Below are positions 1-7,595 of a stretch of DNA of 64,000 bases, one piece after another; position 1 is the first letter of the stretch, and every line of letters starts with the position of its first letter. Below the pieces are notes generated by a model. It was not told the origin of the DNA. It ran no database searches and saw only the letters and a list, made by a program, of their open reading frames with translations. Both the position numbers and the translations under genes were made by a program. This DNA is from Rheinheimera sp. A13L (lineage in GTDB: Bacteria; Pseudomonadota; Gammaproteobacteria; Enterobacterales; Alteromonadaceae). The stretch covers positions 124,001 to 188,000 of the forward strand of contig NZ_AFHI01000023.1 of assembly GCF_000217935.1 (NCBI RefSeq). The letters are read 5' to 3'.

Positions 1-330
1 GGTGGCCAACCAGCTAACTTCCTGGACGTTGGCGGCGGTGCGACTAAAGAACGTGTTGTTGAAGCCTTCAAAATTATCCTGTCTGATGACGCTGTTAAAG
101 CGGTATTCATCAACATTTTCGGCGGTATCGTTCGTTGCGATATGATTGCTGAAGGTGTGATCGGCGCAGTGAAAGAAGTCGGCGTAAAAGTACCAGTTGT
201 TGTTCGTCTGCAAGGTAACAATGCAGAACTGGGTGCTAAAGTGCTGTCTGAAAGCGGCCTGAATATTATCGCTGACACAGACCTGACTAGTGCTGCCAAG
301 CAAGTAGTTGCTGCAGCGGCTAAGGCATAA
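1..330 (+). CDS. sucC: Succinyl-CoA synthetase beta subunit, C-terminal part
   Basis: The window opens inside this gene; the last 109 codons are present. The beta subunit of the TCA-cycle enzyme binds ADP/GDP and succinate and joins with SucD to make ATP or GTP from succinyl-CoA in the cytoplasm. The visible part is the C-terminal ligase/CoA-binding-like domain, with the family hallmarks NFLDVGGGA near the left edge, [11 protein letters not shown], and [11 protein letters not shown]. It ends 10 bases before sucD with no terminator between, so the two are one operon. Identification rests on the strong conservation of these motifs; only the N-terminal ATP-grasp part is missing, because of the window edge. 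Confidence 0.97.
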   Translation, partial: GGQPANFLDVGGGATKERVVEAFKIILSDDAVKAVFINIFGGIVRCDMIAEGVIGAVKEVGVKVPVVVRLQGNNAELGAKVLSESGLNIIADTDLTSAAKQVVAAAAKA

Positions 331-340
331 GGGGTTATCA

Positions 341-1213
341 ATGAGCGTTTTAATTAATAAAGATACCAAAGTAATTTGTCAGGGCTTCACTGGTGCTCAG
401 GGTACTTTCCACTCTGAACAAGCCATTGCTTACGGCACTAAAATGGTTGGTGGTGTGACTCCTGGTAAAGGCGGTCAAACTCACTTAGGTTTACCAGTAT
501 TCAATACAGTTAAAGAAGCAGTAGAAGCGACTGGTGCAGAAGCATCAGTAATTTATGTACCTGCAGCTTTTTGTAAAGATTCTATCCTGGAAGCTGCAAA
601 CGGTGGCATCAAGCTGATCGTTTGTATCACTGAAGGCATTCCTACTTTGGATATGCTGGATGCTAAAGTACGTTGTGACGAATTAGGCGTACGCTTAATT
701 GGCCCTAACTGCCCAGGCGTGATCACTCCGGGCGAATGTAAAATTGGTATTATGCCAGGCCACATTCACTTACCAGGTAAAGTAGGTATTGTTTCACGTT
801 CAGGCACTCTGACGTATGAAGCAGTAAAACAAACTACGGATTACGGTTTCGGCCAGTCTACTTGTGTAGGCATAGGTGGTGACCCAATCCCAGGTTCTAA
901 CTTCATCGATATCCTGAAATTGTTCCAGGACGATCCACAAACTGAAGCCATCGTCATGATCGGTGAAATCGGTGGTTCAGCTGAAGAAGAAGCTGCTGCT
1001 TATATCAAGCAACACGTGACTAAGCCAGTTGTGTCTTACATAGCCGGTGTAACTGCACCAGCTGGTAAGCGCATGGGCCACGCAGGCGCCATCATCTCTG
1101 GTGGTAAAGGTACAGCTGACGAGAAGTTCGCTGCACTGGAAGACGCAGGCGTGAAAACCGTGAAAAGCTTAGCCGATATCGGTAAAGCACTGAAAGAACT
1201 GACTGGCTGGTAA
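341..1213 (+). CDS. sucD: Succinyl-CoA synthetase alpha subunit
   Basis: 290-residue alpha subunit, the usual full length for SucD. It carries the CoA-binding Rossmann domain in the N-terminal half and the phosphohistidine in the ligase domain. Visible motifs include [10 protein letters not shown] at the N-terminus, GPNCPG, the SGTLTYE stretch and [10 protein letters not shown] around the active-site histidine. The start at 341 (MSVLINKDT) is chosen because it is the conserved N-terminus and follows the purine-rich aaggggtt; an in-frame start 33 bases upstream would overlap sucC. It is the last gene of the TCA operon, followed by a clear hairpin terminator. Confidence 0.98.
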   Translation: MSVLINKDTKVICQGFTGAQGTFHSEQAIAYGTKMVGGVTPGKGGQTHLGLPVFNTVKEAVEATGAEASVIYVPAAFCKDSILEAANGGIKLIVCITEGIPTLDMLDAKVRCDELGVRLIGPNCPGVITPGECKIGIMPGHIHLPGKVGIVSRSGTLTYEAVKQTTDYGFGQSTCVGIGGDPIPGSNFIDILKLFQDDPQTEAIVMIGEIGGSAEEEAAAYIKQHVTKPVVSYIAGVTAPAGKRMGHAGAIISGGKGTADEKFAALEDAGVKTVKSLADIGKALKELTGW

Positions 1214-1253
1214 TTAATTCGGGGGAGCAGTCCTCCTGATTAACCAGTTGCCG

Positions 1254-1286
1254 TAAGGGCGGGTTTTATACCCGCCCTTATTATTT
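1254..1286 (+). terminator. Rho-independent-type terminator after sucD
   Basis: A perfect 10-bp stem (TAAGGGCGGG at 1254-1263 with CCCGCCCTTA at 1271-1280) and a 7-base loop, followed by a short T-rich run (ttattt). It lies 41 bases after the sucD stop and closes the TCA operon. Confidence 0.85.
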
Positions 1287-1362
1287 GTGCATATAGGTTA
1301 CTGTTCGCAGATCCAGCTTGAATGTCATTTATGATGTGCTACTATGCCCTTGAGGTGATTAA

Positions 1363-1515
1363 ATGAGCAAATCTTCAACAACTAAGCAAGATAAACCAAA
1401 TAAAACCATGCCTGTATTTTCTGCTGCAGCTATTAAAAGGGCAAAGGCAGCAAAAGTGTCCGATAGATTGTTGGATGCTATTAAATACATTCAGGCGCAA
1501 GGTAAAACCCAGTAG
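1363..1515 (+). CDS. Small 50-residue protein upstream of a GNAT protein
   Basis: A 50-codon reading frame with a GAGG Shine-Dalgarno (1351-1354, tgaggtgatta) before the ATG at 1363. The protein is very basic and lysine/alanine rich: a Ser/Thr/Lys N-terminal tail, then a predicted helix containing AAAIKRAKAAKVSDRLLDA and ending IQAQGKTQ. It stops six bases before the GNAT-fold gene, so the two are almost certainly co-transcribed. I do not recognise a family. The small-gene-then-acetyltransferase order resembles GNAT toxin-antitoxin loci, but no ribbon-helix-helix motif is evident, so an antitoxin role is only a hypothesis. Confidence 0.6.
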   Translation: MSKSSTTKQDKPNKTMPVFSAAAIKRAKAAKVSDRLLDAIKYIQAQGKTQ

Positions 1516-1521
1516 CATTTT

Positions 1522-2019
1522 ATGATAGTCTTCGAGAAACAGGATGTTTCCAGGTCGATTCGTTTACCTAGTGTGGTCAAGAAAGAGGTTAGCAGACTGT
1601 CGCCTCTGACTGAATATGAACGTAATTGGCTTAGGGCTTGTTTTCAACAGGCCGAGAGTAAAGAAACCACTCTTTATTACGCTAAAGCGCTGGATACACA
1701 AAACCTCATAGGAATTTTCAGCTTATCTATTTCAAAGCCAGACAACAGAACAAGCTGGATGGTGATTGAATACCTTTATGTTTTACCAGATTTTCGCGGT
1801 CAGTATTACGAGCAGTCACAATTCAAAGCGTCGGAACTGATTGTTGCCGAAATTATTCTTTTAGCCCGCAAAATTTCATCCGTTGTAAACCTAGAGCTTA
1901 TCGCTTTGCAGCTGGCTCATGATCGCTTGCAATCATCTTATGAAAACATGGGATTTGTTGTGATACAGAGATCTACAAAAAAACACAACGAAGTTTGGAT
2001 GGCTATGCCTGTAATGTAA
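1522..2019 (+). CDS. GNAT-fold N-acetyltransferase-like protein
   Basis: 165 residues with GNAT features: a beta4-like strand and motif-A region at about residues 83-97 (IEYLYVLPDFRGQ), a following helix (ASELIVAEIILLARK), and a C-terminal YENMGFVVIQ segment typical of the last GNAT strands. The canonical Q/R-x-x-G-x-G/A pyrophosphate loop is not clean (RGQYYEQSQF), so CoA binding may be altered. Family members transfer acetyl groups to amines; the substrate cannot be told here. It follows the 50-residue protein by six bases. Could be an ordinary acetyltransferase or the toxin of an acetyltransferase-type addiction pair. Confidence 0.7.
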   Translation: MIVFEKQDVSRSIRLPSVVKKEVSRLSPLTEYERNWLRACFQQAESKETTLYYAKALDTQNLIGIFSLSISKPDNRTSWMVIEYLYVLPDFRGQYYEQSQFKASELIVAEIILLARKISSVVNLELIALQLAHDRLQSSYENMGFVVIQRSTKKHNEVWMAMPVM

Positions 2020-2200
2020 AACATGCCAATAGAACCAAGTCTTTAAGCTTCATCGTTGAGAAATAATCTGATCACTTGCCTTAAAAACATGTTGAAATAC
2101 AGGTACATCAGCGTTAATTTGGTGCAAACCAATCGAACAAAACTGAGGCTTTGGTCAGAGGTGCAGTACTCTTGCCTTATTGCATCCCGGAGATCATCAA

Positions 2201-2530
2201 ATGAAATCTATACCCGAACGAGATTGGAAAAGGATCAGGGATTTAAAAGACGAATTACTCAACGTCGCCTGTGAACAAATTTTCCAGCGCATTGAAAAGC
2301 TCTCAGCTGGCAGAGCAGGGCAGCAGCATAAAAGTTATCTTGAACTTTACAATCAGATCAAAAAAGAAGATAAGGCCATAGCTGACATGTTTGATGGCCT
2401 GTCACGCAATAGCGCCTACTTTAAAATTGCCGCGCTTAAGCAGTATGGTGTGTTGACTGATGCACAGATGGAGCTGTTTTCTGAAGAAACCAGAGCCGTT
2501 GTGAAAGACCTTTGTCAGTTTAAGCGTTGA
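2201..2530 (+). CDS. Conserved-looking hypothetical protein, 109 aa
   Basis: Soluble, highly charged, predicted all-helical protein beginning MKSIPERDWKRIRDLKDELL. The start at 2201 is preferred because GGAG at 2189-2192 sits eight bases upstream; an in-frame ATG seven codons earlier overlaps that site. No domain is recognised. Pattern: WKRIRDLKDELLNVACEQIF helix, a middle YLELYNQIKKEDK helix, then an FKIAALKQYGVLTDAQMELF segment. It stands alone in the accessory patch after sucD, followed by a weak hairpin and T-run. Confidence 0.75.
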   Translation: MKSIPERDWKRIRDLKDELLNVACEQIFQRIEKLSAGRAGQQHKSYLELYNQIKKEDKAIADMFDGLSRNSAYFKIAALKQYGVLTDAQMELFSEETRAVVKDLCQFKR

Positions 2531-2580
2531 TTTGTCTTTCGGGGCAATGTGCAAGACCTGACACCTGATTCATTTTTGAT

Positions 2581-2605
2581 ATCAAGGCTTACCCTGATTT
2601 TTTTT
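2581..2605 (+). terminator. Possible terminator after the 109-aa gene
   Basis: Imperfect stem (ATCAAGG with CCCTGAT, one mismatch) and an uninterrupted run of eight T at 2598-2605, about 50 bases after the stop codon at 2530. Weak stem, good T tract. Confidence 0.4.
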
Positions 2606-2634
2606 CGATTTACTTGAAGGTATAGATTGACCAC

Positions 2635-3243
2635 ATGAGTACATTAATAGAAAAAGCACTTAAAAAGTATTCGGATAGAATCTCTAGAGGCAAGAGAAAG
2701 CGTTACATCAGCGCGGTAGCCTGGCTAAACGTAACGCAATACGTGAAGCGTTGTTTCAAAACGATATCTGAATCAGAATTTGATAATGTTGATCGCTTTT
2801 ATCTTAATATTAATCGAGATTACCCTATCGATGTTTTACCGAATCATATTCAGATCCATTGTGGTTTTAGAAAGCTCGGCGCTGAATATGATACTTGGGA
2901 GGGAATCAGAAACACTATTTCTGAGAGAGGTGCTGCATTGGTTTTCAGCCAACTTGTTAATGGTTCTGTTTTGATACTTTTGTACCCCTACAAATCCGAG
3001 ATTTTTGAGTTTCCAGAACAGTATCTTATATTTGATCGTTATACCTGTGCGGCAGAGATTAGCGAAAAAGATGTTGAAAAAGCTTTTGTTGCATTTGTGC
3101 GATACATGCAAGCGACAAGTGCATTTTCTAATACACCATTTCGGGATTTTGTTTTTAGAACGAGATACCGGTTGCGTGATTGGCGGTATAGATTCGTTTT
3201 ATTAGGGAAGTTAAAGGAAATGATTTCGTTATTAAAGCAGTAA
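2635..3243 (+). CDS. Hypothetical protein, 202 aa, AT-rich
   Basis: A 202-residue soluble protein that I do not recognise. The N-terminus is basic (RISRGKRKRY), followed by mixed alpha/beta sequence with aromatic-rich segments (VDRFYLNINRDYP, ILLYPYKSEIFEFPEQYLIFDRY) and an Arg/Tyr-rich C-terminus (FRTRYRLRDWRYRFVLLGKL). Base composition is clearly more AT-rich than the flanking core genes, and no strong Shine-Dalgarno precedes the ATG, both of which suggest acquired DNA. No transmembrane segment or signal peptide is visible. It sits between other accessory genes and has no obvious operon partner. Confidence 0.65.
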   Translation: MSTLIEKALKKYSDRISRGKRKRYISAVAWLNVTQYVKRCFKTISESEFDNVDRFYLNINRDYPIDVLPNHIQIHCGFRKLGAEYDTWEGIRNTISERGAALVFSQLVNGSVLILLYPYKSEIFEFPEQYLIFDRYTCAAEISEKDVEKAFVAFVRYMQATSAFSNTPFRDFVFRTRYRLRDWRYRFVLLGKLKEMISLLKQ

Positions 3244-3372
3244 GGTTCAATAAGATAGCGCTACCAATAGGGGGCAAGTCTTGCCAGCACCCGGAAAAAC
3301 GATCAAGGTGTGGTTTGTCTCCTTAGAGATACACTGCTATAGTCTTTCTGGAATAACCAATTCAACCTTGTT

Positions 3373-3651
3373 ATGCCAGAGATTGATGCCTTTTTAGGCC
3401 TGTCATTTTGCTTGTACTTTTTTGATAACAAGCAGCATAAGTTGCCACATCTTCATGTGAAATATGGCAGCTACGAGCTGATCATAGCTATTGAAACAGG
3501 TGAAAATCTGGAAGGGTATTTACCCAATAAGCAGCGTAAAAGAGCTGAAGATTATATTGCTCAGCATAAGCCACAATTGATGCTGATGTGGCAAAAAGCA
3601 GTTAGAGGTGAAAACCCCGGCAAGTTAGGTGATATGGGTGGTGTATGTTAA
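3373..3651 (+). CDS. DUF4160 family protein
   Basis: 92 residues matching the DUF4160 pattern: an N-terminal FCLYFFDNKQHKLPHLHVKYG core (the conserved 'H-x-P-H-x-H' region at about residues 22-29), then a second strand ELIIAIETGENLEGYLP and a helix KRAEDYIAQHKPQLMLMW. Family members are small proteins usually paired with a DUF2442 protein; the pair has been predicted to be a toxin-antitoxin-like module, but biochemical function is not established. Here the stop codon overlaps the start of the DUF2442 gene by seven bases, so the two are translationally coupled. Confidence 0.8.
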   Translation: MPEIDAFLGLSFCLYFFDNKQHKLPHLHVKYGSYELIIAIETGENLEGYLPNKQRKRAEDYIAQHKPQLMLMWQKAVRGENPGKLGDMGGVC

Positions 3652-4154
3652 AAATCATAGATGTAGAGTGGATTGGCGACCAGAAACTGGAGCTGACCTT
3701 TAACGACGGTTATCAGGGGCAGGCTGATTTGTCTTTGTATTTCAGCAATGTACCGTTTTCTGAGGTTTCAGACTTTAAGAAGTTCTCTTTAACCACAGAT
3801 GGCTCATTAAACTGGAGCGGTAACGAATTATCTGCTGCGACATTGCGGGCTATCACCCAAGGCGAACACAAAACCATAGAAACCGGCTTTGATGTAAAAG
3901 AGATGGAAACTGTGATTAAACAGGCGTCCTGGGATTCGATGCAGGAAGGGCGCCCTGATATTTTGCAGGCCGCTGTTCGCTCTTACGTGGAGCAATTTGG
4001 GCATAGTCAGGTGATTGCCAAAGCTGGTATTAAAAGCAGAACCAGCGCTTACCGCTCGTTAAAACCGGAAACTACCCCCAATTTTGCCACTTTGGTCCAG
4101 TTGGGGCATGCCGTGATAGAGCTGGCTAAAGACAGGCTTAAGCAAACTGGTTAG
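3645..4154 (+). CDS. DUF2442 domain protein with C-terminal HTH-like region
   Basis: 169 residues. Residues 1-75 form the DUF2442 domain (VEWIGDQKLELTFNDGYQGQADLS, typical strand pattern ending WSGNELSAATLRA). Residues about 105-169 look like an HTH antitoxin tail (SYVEQFGHSQVIAKAGIKS ... FATLVQLGHAVIELAKD), similar in layout to HigA-type addiction-module antidotes. Overlap with the DUF4160 gene argues for joint expression. The DNA-binding tail suggests that it represses its own promoter. A degraded second copy of this tail lies about 1.3 kb downstream. Confidence 0.75.
   Translation: MLKIIDVEWIGDQKLELTFNDGYQGQADLSLYFSNVPFSEVSDFKKFSLTTDGSLNWSGNELSAATLRAITQGEHKTIETGFDVKEMETVIKQASWDSMQEGRPDILQAAVRSYVEQFGHSQVIAKAGIKSRTSAYRSLKPETTPNFATLVQLGHAVIELAKDRLKQTG
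4104..4133 (+). repeat. 30-bp direct repeat, left copy (inside DUF2442-HTH gene)
   Basis: This segment matches 5421-5450 at 28 of 30 positions (mismatches are c/a and a/t). The two copies bound the minus-strand binding-protein gene, so they mark an old duplication or insertion event. The segment encodes the GHAVIELAKD part of the HTH tail in both copies. Confidence 0.8.
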
Positions 4155-4408
4155 TTCTTCCGGCAATTGCCTTAGTTCAGCGAACTTTTCCTGCGTTTTT
4201 ATCGAAAACACCATAATAATCAAAGATATGATTGTACATCGCCATTAAGTGTCGGAGAACTGTAGGCTATGTTTGAATTGGTTATTGTTTTCTTAATGAG
4301 CTGATTTTCTGGTGTGTTTCCGTTTTAACGGGGCTTGACTCAAAACCTGCCCCTAAGTATCGCACCTGATACCAAGGTTGGCTCTCACACTAAAGTTGTA
4401 AGCTGTTG

Positions 4409-5206
4409 CTATCTGTTTAACCAAGGCTGGCATAGGCCAGCATGTGCTGTCGTTGTTGTAATGAAATTGCTGGGTAATGACTGCGCGCTAAGCACTTGGT
4501 TAAATTCTTTTAGCAAGCTGGCTGCAGGATGATGAATATTCACAGCCATGTGAAGCGTCTTTAATTCGTATTCGCTACTGTTAAAATGTAAAACATGCGC
4601 AATGGCTTTGAGCTCCGGGTCGCTGGCAATCAGGTATTGCATGACATCGTAGTCTATTACCACAGCGTCCAGCCTTTGTAGCGACAGACGCAGCAAATTT
4701 TGCTTGTCGGTCAGGCTTACTTCAATATTGAGCCGTTTATCTTTAATCATCTGGTCAATTGTTGTGGTGTTGACGTAGTCTTGCACTACTCCGAGTCGGT
4801 AATTTTGCAAATCGATTGTGGAATTAATATTCAGGGGCGATTCTTTATGCTCTGCCAGGCCGACATGGCTATAGCCAATACAGCCAGACAGTTTAAAGTC
4901 ATCATGTTGTAACGGATATTCCGGAAAATAAGCCAGATACTTAGGGTTACGACCACTACTGAGTTTTACGGCTCGCGACCAGGGCAAGAAATCAATCACA
5001 ACCCTATACCCCATGTTCTTAAATATATGGCTGACAAGCTCCGCTGTTTTACCGTTATTGGCTAACTGCTGACTGGTAAATGGAGGCCATTCCAATGATG
5101 CCAGATAGATGGTGTTGTCCTTATGCAGCGATTGAACTGGCGCAGCTAAGATGCCTGGCGATAATAGCGAGAGCAGAAAACATATCCCTAGCATGTAGTT
5201 TGACAT
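4409..5206 (-). CDS. Periplasmic solute-binding protein, family 3-like
   Basis: 265 residues with an N-terminal signal peptide (MSNYMLGICFLLSLLSPGILA, cleavage near AAP). The mature part has the amino-acid-binding SBP_bac_3 layout: IYLASLEWPPFTSQ at the start of lobe 1, an FLPWSRAVKL helix, and a later lobe return through VLHFNSSEYELKTLHMAV. Such orphan proteins in Alteromonadales often bind polar amino acids or act as sensory input. No permease or ATPase gene is adjacent. It is oriented against its neighbours and lies between the intact and broken DUF2442-HTH copies, so it may have arrived with the duplication. Confidence 0.8.
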   Translation of the reverse strand: MSNYMLGICFLLSLLSPGILAAPVQSLHKDNTIYLASLEWPPFTSQQLANNGKTAELVSHIFKNMGYRVVIDFLPWSRAVKLSSGRNPKYLAYFPEYPLQHDDFKLSGCIGYSHVGLAEHKESPLNINSTIDLQNYRLGVVQDYVNTTTIDQMIKDKRLNIEVSLTDKQNLLRLSLQRLDAVVIDYDVMQYLIASDPELKAIAHVLHFNSSEYELKTLHMAVNIHHPAASLLKEFNQVLSAQSLPSNFITTTTAHAGLCQPWLNR

Positions 5207-5369
5207 AACTGCTTCTCACTGTTGAAAACTGCCTTTGCTTGAGCTAAGTGGCTAAAACAGCCTAATTAAACTAAGTATGATGAACAAATAAGGTTACGCA
5301 AGGTGAATTTTATGGACGCAAATGATGTTATCGCCCTGAACTCTGTTTGGTCAAACTAACCCAACCATC

Positions 5370-5471
5370 GGGGTCAAGTCTGATGTGGTGAAACCAAAGA
5401 TTTCGACTTGGGTACAGGGAGGGCATGCAGTGATTGAGCTGGCTAAAGACCTTTTCAAAAAAGCGAAGTAA
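5370..5471 (+). pseudogene. Remnant of a second DUF2442-HTH gene (C-terminal tail)
   Basis: In frame, the translation gives GVKSD, then STWVQGGHAVIELAKDLF and a stop, which aligns with the end of the intact protein (GIKSR ... ATLVQLGHAVIELAKDRL). About ten residues in the middle are missing and no DUF2442 domain or start codon precedes it. It is therefore a truncated duplicate rather than a gene. Confidence 0.75.
5421..5450 (+). repeat. 30-bp direct repeat, right copy
   Basis: Partner of 4104-4133 (28/30 identical); lies in the remnant of the HTH tail. Confidence 0.8.
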
Positions 5472-5606
5472 CCCGGCCTGGTGGAGTGCATAAAACATGA
5501 GCCGTTATATCGATAAGTAATTGTAAGTACATTAGCAATTTTAAATTAACAGTCTAAGCTTAGCTGTGTTCCGCTCGTAATTTATACCAAACATGTGGAG
5601 TTTTTT

Positions 5607-6032
5607 ATGACGACACCAGTGAAAACCGCTGTAGCTTTGTTTGTATCCATCCTTAGTTTTGTTAGTCCTACCACAACTGCTCAAATTGCTGTGATTGTGA
5701 ACCCTTCCAATAGTGCAACCATATCGATTGATGATGTAAAAAGTTTGTTTTATGGAAAGCAAAAAGGCTTTTCTGACGGAAAAACTGCATTAGTGTTATC
5801 ACTCAGCGAAGGTGAACCCTTGCGAAGCGAGTTTAACACTGCTGTATTAGGCAAAACAGACGCTCAGGTGAAAGCCTATTGGTCGAAATTGATCTTTACT
5901 GGAAAAGGCACTCCCCCTAAAGAAGTAACAGTGCAGGAAATGCTTGAACTTGTTGCAAAAAATCCAAACACCATTGGTTTTGTTAATGCGTCCAGTGTTA
6001 ATGACAATGTCAAAGTTATAGCAACATTCTGA
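5607..6032 (+). CDS. Small periplasmic phosphate-type binding protein
   Basis: 141 residues with a signal peptide (hydrophobic VALFVSILSFV, then AQIAVIVNPSN as likely mature start). The sequence follows the compact single-domain PstS-like family found beside porins in gammaproteobacteria: ISIDDVKSLFYGKQKGFSDG near the N-terminus, FNTAVLGKTDAQVKAYWSKLIFTG in the middle, and NPNTIGFVNASSV near the end. Start 5607 is chosen over an earlier in-frame codon because GGAG lies six bases before it. It ends eight bases before the porin gene, so both are one operon, perhaps for uptake of phosphate or a related anion. Confidence 0.8.
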   Translation: MTTPVKTAVALFVSILSFVSPTTTAQIAVIVNPSNSATISIDDVKSLFYGKQKGFSDGKTALVLSLSEGEPLRSEFNTAVLGKTDAQVKAYWSKLIFTGKGTPPKEVTVQEMLELVAKNPNTIGFVNASSVNDNVKVIATF

Positions 6033-6040
6033 GGTGTGTC

Positions 6041-7285
6041 ATGAGAATACTGATTATTTTGTGTATTAGCGCATTACTGGCTGCTTTTGATGCAACTGCG
6101 GAGATTCGTGTCAGTGGTTATGGTTCTATTGTGGCTGGTAAGGTGGTGAGCGGGGACCCTGATCCTTCAGGAGAGGTCGAATTTCAGGTTGATTTTTATG
6201 ATTATGCCTATTACGTAGAAGAGTGGGATTGGGAGCAGGAGTCGATGGTTGCTTTGCAGATGAGCACTGATATCAGCGATAAAATGACGGCTACTGCTCA
6301 GCTGGTTGCGAAAGGCGCAGATGAATGGAGCCCTGACATTGACTGGCTTTATATAAGTTATAAGTTGTCTGACAACGGCACTGTGATGTTAGGCAGACGG
6401 ATGTTACCTATGTACTATTTTTCCGAGTATATGGAAGTGGGTTATGCCTATCCATGGATCAGACCGCCGGCAAATCTGTACTGGTGGGAGATCACTCAAT
6501 TTAATGGTGCCACCTATCTGCATAATTTTTATCTGGATAACTGGTCTGTTGATCTGGGGGTTTTTGGCGGGCGTGAAACTCAACGCGATATCAAGTCTCA
6601 TGACTTTTGGCGCAACCGTGGCGGCTACTATTTTCCGCCGGAAGGTGTCTATATAGCTGGTACTGCCGATGTCACCTGGAGTGAGATTATGGGCTTGAAT
6701 CTGTCCGTATCCAATGACTGGCTGGATATTCGGGCTTCGTATTTTAAAACTCACTATTCCACCACCGCCGATGTGATGTTTTTCGATGAAATAGATTTGG
6801 ATAACGATGGTGTTCCAGACCAAATTATCGAAAGACGCACTAATCCGGATGGGACTCCTATTCGTTCGGGCGAATCACCATTAACTGATTTTGATCTGAG
6901 TTTTATAGGTTTGGGAGGTAGTATGACCTTTGATCATTTTATCTTCTTGTTTGATTACAACTATGTCACCTACGATGATGGCTATGGCTCAGAATTCCCG
7001 ACTTATTATCTGAGTGCAGTCTATAACCATGAGACCTGGCAACCTTATGTTGGATTGTCTAAAGCCAAGCTGAAACTTACAAAAGATTATCAGGGTTTTG
7101 GTGTAGGTGAGGCTGAAGAGCACCAAATTACAACCTTTGGTATCCGCTATAACGCCATGAGCAATGCAGCCGTGAAACTGGAGTTTAACAAGTTTAAAGA
7201 TCAGGGCGATCGCCTACCCTGGTACGATTTCAGTTACCACAACGATGCAAGTATGGTCAGTGTCGGTCTGGATTTTATCTTCTGA
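6041..7285 (+). CDS. Porin-like outer-membrane beta-barrel protein
   Basis: 414 residues with a signal peptide (MRILIILCISALLAAFDATA) and alternating aromatic/polar strands throughout. It ends in the outer-membrane signature with a terminal Phe (VSVGLDFIF). N-terminal ISGYGS-like start (IRVSGYGSIVAGK) and many Tyr/Trp girdle residues support a porin-like barrel of roughly 16 strands. A loop with an acidic DLDNDGVPD stretch near residues 251-259 looks like a calcium-type loop. GAGG lies seven bases before the ATG. It is co-transcribed with the small phosphate-type binding protein. Substrate unknown. Confidence 0.82.
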   Translation: MRILIILCISALLAAFDATAEIRVSGYGSIVAGKVVSGDPDPSGEVEFQVDFYDYAYYVEEWDWEQESMVALQMSTDISDKMTATAQLVAKGADEWSPDIDWLYISYKLSDNGTVMLGRRMLPMYYFSEYMEVGYAYPWIRPPANLYWWEITQFNGATYLHNFYLDNWSVDLGVFGGRETQRDIKSHDFWRNRGGYYFPPEGVYIAGTADVTWSEIMGLNLSVSNDWLDIRASYFKTHYSTTADVMFFDEIDLDNDGVPDQIIERRTNPDGTPIRSGESPLTDFDLSFIGLGGSMTFDHFIFLFDYNYVTYDDGYGSEFPTYYLSAVYNHETWQPYVGLSKAKLKLTKDYQGFGVGEAEEHQITTFGIRYNAMSNAAVKLEFNKFKDQGDRLPWYDFSYHNDASMVSVGLDFIF

Positions 7286-7290
7286 CATTT

Positions 7291-7325
7291 CGGGGCTCGG
7301 GGGTTGAGTTGTCCCCTTAGCCCCG
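7291..7325 (+). terminator. Hairpin after the porin gene
   Basis: CGGGGCT (7291-7297) pairs with AGCCCCG (7319-7325), with a further GGGG/CCCC pairing inside. There is no T-run, so it may work as a weak or bidirectional terminator or mRNA 3' stabiliser. Confidence 0.5.
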
Positions 7326-7395
7326 ACTAGCGCTGGGCGAATAATGTCAGAACACCACATTTTTACCACTTCATTTTCTGTTGGCTGACCAGCTA

Positions 7396-7423
7396 AAGTA
7401 CAGTTATATAAGTACAGTTATAT
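7396..7423. repeat. Perfect tandem 14-bp direct repeat upstream of lodA-like gene
   Basis: AAGTACAGTTATAT occurs twice back to back (7396-7409 and 7410-7423), about 170 bases before the lodA-like start. The rest of the 310-base gap 7286-7595 holds only the hairpin above and no reading frame of note. Candidate regulator site or promoter element. Confidence 0.6.
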
Positions 7424-7595
7424 CACCAACACTGCTTTAACCATCTCCTGCAACATTCTGAAAAATATCACCTTGCATTTACATCTGTTCCTTATTGGGC
7501 TAGGCTGGTTTTCGTGTTTCTATCATTAAAACAACACACTGCATTAGCCGTACGCAGAAGCCTTAATCTATTAGCCCAGTGAAAGGAATATTCTT

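Noticed and set aside
2056..2274. 72-codon plus-strand frame
   Set aside because: Overlaps the better supported gene at 2201 in another frame and lacks a ribosome site.
3262..3290. GGGGGCAAGTCTTGCC as a possible repeat end
   Set aside because: Only one convincing copy in the window; the similar string at 5371 is part of the HTH remnant coding sequence.
5312..5359. 15-codon frame MDANDVIALNSVWSN before the HTH remnant
   Set aside because: Too short and unrelated to the DUF2442 N-terminus; likely chance.
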